Positions 55,887 through 64,000 of a DNA stretch of 64,000 nucleotides are shown piece by piece. Location: assembly GCF_026262505.1 (NCBI RefSeq), contig NC_067206.1, positions 25,187,896 to 25,251,895 on the forward strand, in the 5' to 3' direction. Below the pieces are notes generated by a model. That model saw only the letters and a program-made list of their open reading frames with translations. It ran no database searches and had not been told where the DNA came from. Made by a program: the position numbers and the translations under genes. This DNA comes from Trichomonas vaginalis G3. Its lineage: Eukaryota; Parabasalia; Trichomonadida; Trichomonadidae. Within the stretch, counting starts at the first letter, position 1; each line of letters opens with the position of its first letter.

Positions 55887-58643
55887 ATGGATCTGAATTT
55901 CGAATACATTGCTGCTCATATCAGCGATTATATTAATAATGAAAACTTCTTCGATACATTTGATATGAGGGATATCAAAATAATCATGAAAAATTCACAT
56001 TTGACAGCTGATCAGTACGTTACTCTTCTTAAACAATCTTCATCAACTCTCAATTCCAAAGAATTATATATCTGTACAAGGAAGGCAAACGTACGTGTCC
56101 AAAATCTCGAAGAAATTGTTTCAATTCTTAACTCTGTAAAAAGATACATGAAATTCAATATATTTGATGGCATTACAGATTTTTTAAAACAGAATGAGAA
56201 AGTTATAAACGATTCTACGAACAAAAGAGAAATAATTCAAGATAAATCCAAAGCTTTTCAAAAAGAAAATGAAAATGCAACCAAAGATACTACTGTCAAT
56301 GTAACTAATGAAAATTACAATCATTCACGAGATATTTTAACTAAAATCACAGAACTTAAGAAATCTAGTGATTTTGAAACAGTTTACAAATTCCTTGATG
56401 AACTTTCTTCGACAGGAAACCACGAAATGATTTCAAAATCAGTCGAAGAAGGACTTTGGAAAAAGATTGATCCTAAAAAATATAAATATGATTCTGAGAG
56501 GAATGTTCTTCATTTTGCAAGTGAAAACGGAAATCTCAGACTTGTTCAATCACTCATCGAATGTGGTTGTGACAAAGAAGCAAAGGATAATTATGGATCT
56601 ACTCCACTCATTTATGCATCAGAAAATGGTTATCTTGAAGTTGTTAAATATCTTATCTCTGTTGGAGCTGATAAAGAAGCAAAGGATAAAGATGGATATA
56701 CTCCACTCATTTTTGCATCAAGATATGGTCATCTTGAATTTGTTAAATATTTTATCTCTGTTGGAGCTGATAAAGAAGCAAAGGATAAAGATGGAAATAC
56801 TCCACTCATTTATGAATCAAGATATGGTCATCTTGAAGTTGTTAAATATCTTATCTCTGTTGGAGCTGATAAAGAAGCAAAGGATAAAGATGGAAATACT
56901 CCACTCATTTATGCATCAGAAAATGGTCATCTTGAAGTTGTTAAATATCTTATCTCTGTTGGAGCTGATAAAGAAGCAAAGGATAATTGTGGATATACTC
57001 CACTCATTTTTGCATCAAGATATGGTCGTCTTGAATTTGTTAAATATCTTATCTCTGTTGGAGCTGATAAAGATGCAAAGGATAAAGATGGAAATACTCC
57101 ACTCATTTATGCATCAAGATATGGTTATCTTGAAGTTGTTCAATATCTTATCTCTAATGGAGCTAATAAAGAAGCAAAGGATAATGATGGACATACTCCA
57201 CTCATTTGTGCATCATTTAATGATCATCTTGAAGTTGTTCAATATCTTATCTCTGTTGGAGCTGATAAAGATGCAAAGGATAAAGATGGATATACTCCAC
57301 TCATTTATGCATCAGAAAAAGGTAAACTTGAATTTGTTAAATATCTTATCTCTGTTGGAGCTGATAAAGAAGCAAAGGATAAAGATGGATGGACTCCACT
57401 CATTTATGCATCAAGATATGGTTATCTTGAAGTTGTTAAATATCTTATCTCTGTTGGAGCTGATAAAGAAGCAAAGGATAAAGATGGATATACTCCACTC
57501 ATTTATGCATCAGAAAAAGGTAAACTTGAATTTGTTAAATATCTTATCTCTGTTGGAGCTGATAAAGAAGCAAAGGATAAAGATGGATGTACTCCACTCA
57601 TTTATGCATCAAGATATGGTCATCTTGAAGTTGTTAAATATCTTATCTCTGTTGGAGCTGATAAAGAAGCAAAGGATAAAGATGGAAATACTCCACTCAT
57701 TTTTGCATCAAGATATGGTCATCTTGAATTTGTTAAATATCTTATCTCTGTTGGAGCTGATAAAGAAGCAAAGGATAAAGATGGAAATACTCCACTCATT
57801 TTTGCATCAAGATATGGTCATCTTGAATTTGTTAAATATCTTATCTCTGTTGGAGCTGATAAAGAAGCAAAGGATAAAGATGGAAATACTCCACTCATTT
57901 ATGCATCAGAAAATGGTTATCTTGAAGTTGTTAAATATCTTATCTCTGTTGGAGCTGATAAAGAAGCAAAGGATAAAGATGGATATACTCCACTCATTTT
58001 TGCATCAAGATATGGTCATCTTGAATTTGTTAAATATCTTATCTCTGTTGGAGCTGATAAAGAAGCAAAGGATAAAGATGGAAATACTCCACTCATTTTT
58101 GCATCAGAATATGGTCGTCTTGAAGTTGTTAAATATCTTATCTCTGTTGGAGCTGATAAAGAAGCAAAGGATAAAGATGGATGGACTCCACTCATTTTTG
58201 CATCAGATAATGGTCATCTTGAAGTTGTTAAATATCTTATCTCTGTTGGAGCTGATAAAGAAGCAAAGGATAAAGATGGAAATACTCCACTCATTTATGC
58301 ATCAGAAAATGGTCATCTTGAAGTTGTTAAATATCTTATCTCTAATGGAGCTGATAAAGAAGCAAAGGATAATTATGGATCTACTCCACTCATTTTTGCA
58401 TCAAGATATGGTCGTCTTGAAGTTGTTAAATATCTTATCTCTGTTGGAGCTGATAAAGATGCAAAGGATAAAGATGGATATACTCCACTCATTTATGCAT
58501 CAGAAAAAGGTAAACTTGAAGTTGTTAAATATCTTATCTCTGTTGGAGCTGATAAAGAAGCAAAGAATAACTATGGAAAGACTGCTCTTGATTTCGCAAG
58601 AGGTTCTGTGAAAAAATACTTTTTGGAAGACAAAACCAAATAG
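55887..58643 (+). CDS. Ankyrin protein with about 22 near-identical repeats, 918 aa
   Basis: Residues 1-200 are a helical N-terminal region (MDLNFEYIAAHISDYINN..) typical of Trichomonas ankyrin proteins. Then about 22 repeats of 33 residues follow (TPLIYASENGHLEVVKYLIS VGADKEAKDKDGN pattern), ending ..KTALDFARGSVKKYFLEDKTK. Only a few positions vary: the residue before TPLI (Y/N/W/S/C/H), the SENG/SRYG/SEKG segment, and V/F in LEVV. The DNA unit is 99 bp and very uniform, indicating recent expansion or gene conversion. ATG 55887 follows GAATTAAGTC. Confidence 0.92.
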   Translation: MDLNFEYIAAHISDYINNENFFDTFDMRDIKIIMKNSHLTADQYVTLLKQSSSTLNSKELYICTRKANVRVQNLEEIVSILNSVKRYMKFNIFDGITDFLKQNEKVINDSTNKREIIQDKSKAFQKENENATKDTTVNVTNENYNHSRDILTKITELKKSSDFETVYKFLDELSSTGNHEMISKSVEEGLWKKIDPKKYKYDSERNVLHFASENGNLRLVQSLIECGCDKEAKDNYGSTPLIYASENGYLEVVKYLISVGADKEAKDKDGYTPLIFASRYGHLEFVKYFISVGADKEAKDKDGNTPLIYESRYGHLEVVKYLISVGADKEAKDKDGNTPLIYASENGHLEVVKYLISVGADKEAKDNCGYTPLIFASRYGRLEFVKYLISVGADKDAKDKDGNTPLIYASRYGYLEVVQYLISNGANKEAKDNDGHTPLICASFNDHLEVVQYLISVGADKDAKDKDGYTPLIYASEKGKLEFVKYLISVGADKEAKDKDGWTPLIYASRYGYLEVVKYLISVGADKEAKDKDGYTPLIYASEKGKLEFVKYLISVGADKEAKDKDGCTPLIYASRYGHLEVVKYLISVGADKEAKDKDGNTPLIFASRYGHLEFVKYLISVGADKEAKDKDGNTPLIFASRYGHLEFVKYLISVGADKEAKDKDGNTPLIYASENGYLEVVKYLISVGADKEAKDKDGYTPLIFASRYGHLEFVKYLISVGADKEAKDKDGNTPLIFASEYGRLEVVKYLISVGADKEAKDKDGWTPLIFASDNGHLEVVKYLISVGADKEAKDKDGNTPLIYASENGHLEVVKYLISNGADKEAKDNYGSTPLIFASRYGRLEVVKYLISVGADKDAKDKDGYTPLIYASEKGKLEVVKYLISVGADKEAKNNYGKTALDFARGSVKKYFLEDKTK

Positions 58644-59129
58644 AGAAGAAATTTAGGCAATGATGTATTCAAATGGTAAAGTAAGAGATTATTTAAAAAC
58701 TATTTGTGCCAATTAACTCAATCATATTCATATCTAAAAATTCACTTTGTCAACTTTTCAATATATTTTTGAAAAAATGAAGGGGAATTCATTTTTTCCC
58801 CAATGAATTTCCTTATTTTGTTTTACTTTCAAATCAACTAGTCACATGTTATATCTAGCAAATTCTATTAGCGGGCCGATATATGTTGATAATTATATTT
58901 GCCACATTTATGAGATGAAATGGTTTAGTAGTGCCCGCCTATTTGATAACTATAACTAACTAGAAAAGATGTATAGTGTCTCCAAGAGCAAAAATAATGG
59001 AGGTTTATAAAATTCATCGCAACAAAAAAAATCCGACGAATTGGATATCATTCATTTAATTGTATGTAGATAAAAAAAGATGAAATTTACAATAAAATTC
59101 TAATAAAATAAAACTCTATCTTTTACAAC
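58644..59129. other. Intergenic, no gene seen
   Basis: AT-rich spacer between two convergent genes. Nothing supported. Confidence 0.6.
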
Positions 59130-62100
59130 TTACTGTTGGAAATTTGCGATAATTTCCATGTGTTCTTTAATGTATTGAAGTTGTGATTCATTATTATTAG
59201 CAATAGTCTTGACAAGTTCTGGGTCTGCGCTGTTAATTGCCTGAGCCAAAAGGACGAGTCGTTCGGATCGATGTATTCGAACAAAGCATCATCGAACCGA
59301 TGATTGTTGTAGCGAATCTTACTATTGGCTCACCCTGAATAGCGTTAGGATACTTCTGCATGAGGAAAGAGGCGAAATGAGCAGAATATTTAAGTTGGTA
59401 GTCGTGGGCACATCCAGGAAGGACATTTATGACAGCTTCCAACTCCTCCATCGAAGGAGATAATTCGTACAATTCTATGAGTGATGCCCAAAGAACTGCA
59501 GGGTCGAATTTAGTTGTTTCGTTGATTTCTTCATTCTTTATCATCTCCATTGCCAAATTAACCAATGTATTAGCTCTTGGAGCAACCAATTCCTTATTTG
59601 CCCAAACAAGGAAATTAAATGCCTGGAATAAGTTGATTTTAACATCATTGTAGTTGACATCCAAGTCCTTTTCAGCTAATTCGCATATGGAGGACATTAA
59701 TTCTGTGTTTTCTGGGAAGTATGAAGAGATGAAAGATAAGGTATTAATAGCGCTTGATCTAACGATTGGATTCTTGTCCTTGCATATGTTCTGAAGGTAT
59801 GGGATTAATGCATCAAGGCATGGGGTTGTAATTGCTTGGCCATCTTCTCCAATTTGGAGGACAATTTCGGAAACTGTTCGACCAAGCTTAACGAAAAGCT
59901 CGGTAATTGCGTTCATAATTGGTTTAATGAATATTGGTTCAAGTCTTCCCTTCTCATTCTGTCTGAGATATATAGATTGTGAGCATGAGAGAATTCCAAC
60001 GATATTTACGAAGATTTTCTGGGCATACTGTGAAGCTATCTCTGCATTGGAAATTCTTATAACGTAGCCAATGCAATCCCAGAGCTTGACGTTAATATCT
60101 TGATCATCTTTACTTGCAAAATTCTCGATAACTGTTGTAAATACATCCGAAATGTCCTGGCCATTTTTATTGAGGCCAAAGATAAGGTCTGGAAGGCTGC
60201 AATATACATACAATAAAGCCAAAGGGTTTTCGTTGTCATCCAACCCTCTCCAGATATCGATGATTTCATCGGCGTGGTCGGTGAACTGTTGTGGATAGTT
60301 TTTGAATATAAGTGAAATTAATTGGAAAGCGTGGCCAGATTTTTCACAGACTTGTGCATAATACTTCTCGTATTTCTCTTCGTCATCATCCTGGTTCATC
60401 AAATCCATTCCTTGATCCTCTTCTTCAATAAAATCTTCTTCTTCGTCATTTTCCATTCTTGCAAGCATTCCTGCAATCCTTGTGCCCTCTTCAAAGAATG
60501 GCTGTGCGTAATTGGCAATAGAAATTGGGAACAACTGGAATAATTCAATGGCAGTTAATAATGCGCTGTTTATAAGCTCATTATCCTTAACTTTCAAGGC
60601 CTCCAAGACTACTTTGACCATGTTCTCGAGGTCTTCAGTAACAGTGGTCGGATCAGCAAGAGCGAAAGCGGCAAATCCTTTTAATGCGCTTCCAATTGCT
60701 CCTGTTCCAGAAATAACGAGTTCGTCGATGATTGGCTTGACCGTGGCGTAAAGACCTTCCGGTAGATCCCTCAAATTCTTGATCAAAGAGGAGATTGCAG
60801 CGAATGCCAACTCGTGGTGATAAGAAGAGCTAGAAGAGAACTGCTGGAGGAGTATTTCAAGGGACTGTTGTGGGTTTGCAGGTGGTATTTCACTGTAATT
60901 GTAGATAGTTGCCAAAATTTGGAGGACATTTTCGTTTTCTGCCATTTGTAGGAAGTATTCCTCGAATTTCTCTTGTATATGGACGGCTATAGATGGTGAA
61001 TTCTCTACCAGTTCCTTGAGAAAATCAAGAGCGGCGTCGATCAAGTAAGAAATTTCGGATTGTAGGCATGAAACAACGACTGCTTCGAGGTCTGAGTACA
61101 TTTCGACCACTGTTGTTGGCGAATCTGACGTAATGGCCGTGGAAATCATGAGAAGAACGAGAAATGATTGTTCATCTTGAGCTGTGAAGAGAGAACTGAA
61201 GATTGGCATAAGGAACTGGATACTGTTATGCATAATATATTCAATGGCTTTAACAGCTTCGATAAAGAAGAGGGAAGTGTCTTTATATCCTCCTTCATCT
61301 TGATTTTCTTGGGCCAATTCAAGAGAGAAGTTCACGACTGCTTGAATGATCTCTTCAAGTCCTTCTCCGAGGTTTTCTGGCTGCATATTGATGAAAATTG
61401 TCAAAATTTGGACTGAATTTCGTCTGATTTCAATTGGAATGTCTGTGTCCTGTATATAAGCGCACACTTTGAATACAAGTGGAAGTAGTGGCTCTTGGGC
61501 ATCGAAACACTCTTCAATGCATGTATAAAGGTTATTAAAGTAAGAAGTGGCTTCTTGGACACTCTGCTTGATCTCAAAGTCTGCAACATTGATGACCATG
61601 GTGCAGATATTGTTTAAAGTCTCGCCATCGATCTCAAGAAATTCTATTAAATTATGAATGGAAGTAATGACGAATTCAAGAGATGAAATGCGTACATCAG
61701 ATGACTCACCTTGAAAAGCATGAAATGCAATCGGAAGAAGAGTTTCCATGATGTAGCTGCCATAATTTTCGTAAATAACTGGGAAACAGATGAGATCTTT
61801 CCATAAGTAGAAAACACCTGGAAGAGCATTGGAATTTCCAATCATTTCCGTTAAATTCTGTGCTAACAGTAGGTAAATTTCGCTCTGAACTTCTTCATCA
61901 TAAGAACTTGTTAAAATAAAGTTGCCAATACGATCGATTATCGTATATTGATACTTTACATCTGGGGCTATTGGAATTAAACTTAATAATTGGTCAATAA
62001 GGCCAGAATTGTATGGATCTGGATATTTTTTATTTTGTTTAGTCATAGCAGTAATACCTGTATAAGCAAGCTTCTTTACGTTAAGATCATTAGTGTTTTT

Positions 62101-62247
62101 CGCAAGATGAATCATAATTTCAATATTGGAAGGATTTTTGTAGATTTGAAGCAATTGCTGATGTGTGGCTTCATCAGGTTTACCTTGAGTGTAAAAATTT
62201 CTATAAAGCTGCTGAAGTTGCTCTGCAGCTGCGGCAATTTCAGACAT
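59130..62247 (-). pseudogene. Importin-beta/karyopherin (importin-4/5-like), frameshifted at the C-terminus
   Basis: A 1,040-residue all-helical HEAT-repeat protein (MSEIAAAAEQLQQLYRNF..), with the acidic loop of this importin group at about residue 625-655 (ENDEEEDFIEEEDQGMDLM) and the ..KNPIVRSSAINTLSFIS.. HEAT signature. It would carry cargo through nuclear pores. The first frame ends at 59233, but coding sense continues through a second frame (..RFDDALFEYIDPND..) and a third (..LAQAINSADPELVKTI..) to TAA 59130-59132. Two one-base indels about 40-60 bp apart are therefore implied. ATG 62247 is used; the open frame to 62337 is upstream of it. Confidence 0.8.
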
Positions 62248-62447
62248 TTTAGCTTTGGACCTCGAATTTGAGAGGAAAATAATCAATGTATTTGTAGTAG
62301 TATATGAGTGCGGGTTGTGTGACTTTTTTTGTTGCATCTATATATAGACGATGCATTAAAATATATTTATTTATAAATCATTAAAAAATTAACATTAATT
62401 TTAAAATAATTTATTTTTTTATCTTTTATAAAAGAAGCTATATATAG

Positions 62448-63053
62448 ATGATGTCAGATATTCCGCGATTAATTAAACATTGTTTAAATCCTGAATGGGT
62501 TAAACTTCAATTTAAAAATGAAGATTGTGAATTATTAAATGAATATGAAAGCCAAAATAAGCTAATGAGGTATAAATATAATGATAAAGAATATTTAATT
62601 TCATGGAATCAATGGAGTCATAATCAAAGACCTCATAAACGAGAAGAAGAAATTGAAAATAATGAAATGGAAATCATTGATGACATTAAAGAGGATGGAA
62701 TTCCTAAATTTTGTAGAAAAACCTTTAGAACTAAGTTAGGAGCATATAAACGTAGAGTATTAAATCCTGAATATCTTAAACATCAATTTAAAAAGGAAGA
62801 CTGTGAATTATTAAACGTTAATGAATATGAAAATGCTAAATCAAAACTGAGATATAAATATATTGGAAGTGATGAAAGGTGTAAAGATAAAGATAAAGTT
62901 TATTCAGTTTCATATAATAACTGGCACACGTTGGGGATAAGAAAACATTTAGGAGATTATGGTAAAAGTTCTGAATTCTTCAAATCTAGTATGTATGAGA
63001 GAGTAAAAGAAATCAGATATAATTATCATTCAAGAATGAAAAATAAACTTTAA
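62448..63053 (+). CDS. Protein with duplicated virus-like DNA-binding domain, 201 aa
   Basis: Two copies of one domain: NPEWVKLQFKNEDCELLNEY..LMRYKYNDKEYLISWNQW (about residues 14-56) and NPEYLKHQFKKEDCELLNVN..LRYKYIGSDE..YSVSYNNW (about 106-162). The pattern (..F..E.CELL.EY.....L.YKY....Y..SW..W) is common in phage and giant-virus proteins, often linked to homing endonucleases, but the usual paired cysteines are absent here. It suggests DNA binding. Together with the next two genes it resembles a mobile-element block rather than host DNA. Confidence 0.6.
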   Translation: MMSDIPRLIKHCLNPEWVKLQFKNEDCELLNEYESQNKLMRYKYNDKEYLISWNQWSHNQRPHKREEEIENNEMEIIDDIKEDGIPKFCRKTFRTKLGAYKRRVLNPEYLKHQFKKEDCELLNVNEYENAKSKLRYKYIGSDERCKDKDKVYSVSYNNWHTLGIRKHLGDYGKSSEFFKSSMYERVKEIRYNYHSRMKNKL

Positions 63054-63099
63054 AAATTCATGTCTTACATTTTTTGAATAATTTATTTTTTTAATTCGT

Positions 63100-63585
63100 A
63101 TGAAAATGAGTGGATCAAGATTCGTAACCGTCAATCAATTAATGGATGTTCTTTCACCAATTCTTGAAAATGTTAAACAAGTAGATGTTTATTTCGATGA
63201 TTATGTAGAAAGTATATATTATAAAGGTAAGTTTAATATTAAACCTATTGCTTTTGCATTTGATAATAAATTAATTGAAAATGCAAAAATTTGGGAATTA
63301 ATTCCAGATATTGAATTTATAACAAATATTAATGATAAATGGTTTAAACGAATTCCAACCACAAAAGTTCTTTGTAAATTAATGATCAAAACTGAGGAAA
63401 AAGAATTTAACGGGTTTAAATATCATCCAAATAAAGTTTCAGAACTAGAAAATGAAAAACTTCAGAAAAAATTAAACGATAGACTTTCAAATGATCGTAT
63501 TGAAAAAATAAATAAACTAGCAGAAGTTGCATTTAATAATGAAATATTTGATGAATATAACCTTGAACTCAGTGATGGACTTTAA
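63100..63585 (+). CDS. Unknown protein, 161 aa
   Basis: MKMSGSRFVTVNQLMDVLSP.. is a mixed alpha/beta protein with many Lys, Asn and aromatic residues, ending in a helical, charged tail. I do not recognise it. It lies 46 bp downstream of the 62448 gene in the same direction and converges on the gene at 63596, 10 bp between stops, a compact layout unlike the host genes nearby. Confidence 0.55.
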   Translation: MKMSGSRFVTVNQLMDVLSPILENVKQVDVYFDDYVESIYYKGKFNIKPIAFAFDNKLIENAKIWELIPDIEFITNINDKWFKRIPTTKVLCKLMIKTEEKEFNGFKYHPNKVSELENEKLQKKLNDRLSNDRIEKINKLAEVAFNNEIFDEYNLELSDGL

Positions 63586-63595
63586 GTCCTGGGCT

Positions 63596-64000
63596 TTAAG
63601 GACCCAGGCTCAACGAGTCATGATTTATGAAATCAATTATTTGATTCATTCTTTCTTCAATAATTTCTATTCTTTTTGTTAAATCATCTATTTTCATTAA
63701 TGAGGTGATTCTTGATTGAGGAATAGATTTTAAACTAACAACACCTTTTATTTTTGAAATTTTGAATCCATGACCCTCTGGGTCTTGGACTCTGTCCTCA
63801 ACTTTAAACATTTTATTCAATTTACATGTTGTCAATTCTTCAAATAATTTTTTATTATTAGCATAATAGTCATTAAATTCTTCAACAGATGAAAAAATTT
63901 TTGTTTCAGTAATTGGTTTAACAACGTTTATTTTTTGTTGAACATTTTCACTTTCATTTATTTCTTCCTCCTTTGTTTCATTTATTTTTAAAATCGGTTT
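63596..64000 (-). CDS. Partial protein with coiled-coil C-terminus
   Basis: The frame is open from the right edge to TAA/TGA before 63596. From the edge it is charged and Glu/Asn-rich (..INETKEEEINESENVQQK..), then a small beta segment (KVEDRVQDPEGHGFKISKIK) and an Ile/Glu-rich coiled coil (LTKRIEIIEERMNQIIDF). The start is outside the window; an internal TTG at 63835 is not a real start. Family unknown. Confidence 0.55.
   Translation of the reverse strand, partial: KPILKINETKEEEINESENVQQKINVVKPITETKIFSSVEEFNDYYANNKKLFEELTTCKLNKMFKVEDRVQDPEGHGFKISKIKGVVSLKSIPQSRITSLMKIDDLTKRIEIIEERMNQIIDFINHDSLSLGP

Noticed and set aside
56467-58611. 714-codon ORF in the +1 frame of the ankyrin array
   Set aside because: The 99-bp unit is uniform, so the alternative frame stays open by repetition; the ankyrin frame explains the sequence.

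Overview
The window looks like nuclear DNA of a parabasalid protist, most likely Trichomonas vaginalis or a close relative. It is AT-rich and holds large intron-less genes, ankyrin arrays with the local GADKEAKD signature, very short 5' leaders with initiator-like TCAYTWYT motifs, and a large Maverick/Polinton-type DNA transposon. The species call is an inference; no search was run.

Region 1 (1 to about 18.43 kb) is the right-hand part of a Maverick/Polinton. It keeps the virion set (C-terminal half of a major capsid-like protein, a single-jelly-roll penton candidate, an FtsK/HerA-type packaging ATPase, small pVI/pX-like amphipathic proteins) and a retroviral-type integrase with a D-D-D triad. 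PolB and the capsid protease are not seen and would lie left of base 1. Cargo includes two HNH homing-endonuclease genes, three KilA-N proteins (one with a T5orf172-like tail), a Dam-type adenine methyltransferase and a 600-residue phage-tail-fibre-like protein. Many genes carry single-base frameshifts, so this copy looks like a decaying element, although assembly indels must be excluded. Between genes lie three unusual repeat systems: hairpin units whose arms covary, 22-bp minisatellites immediately upstream of start codons, and two distinct classes of conserved leader.

Region 2 (18.4 to 24.2 kb) has a 33-T run, a 236-bp repeat that recurs identically and inverted at 54.6 kb, a 66-bp hairpin element, a CARMIL-like leucine-rich-repeat gene and, close upstream of it, a 1,058-bp non-autonomous transposon with 17-bp terminal inverted repeats and a 7-bp target duplication.

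Region 3 (24.2 to 62.3 kb) is host sequence. Recognisable genes are RPS28, a PQ-loop membrane protein, DRG GTPase, MOZART1, an RPC5/Rpc37-like RNA polymerase III subunit, an importin-beta/karyopherin, a three-domain CAP/SCP protein and two large ankyrin proteins. Others are degenerate: a 5'-truncated RPN2, a phosphodiesterase-like receptor without its metal-binding HD motif, a frameshifted type I surface protein, an ankyrin pseudogene and two scraps of the DRG gene.

Region 4 (62.4 to 64.0 kb) starts a different compact block. It holds a duplicated ELL-type DNA-binding-like domain, an unknown protein and a partial coiled-coil protein. It may be the edge of another virus-like mobile element, but only three genes are visible.
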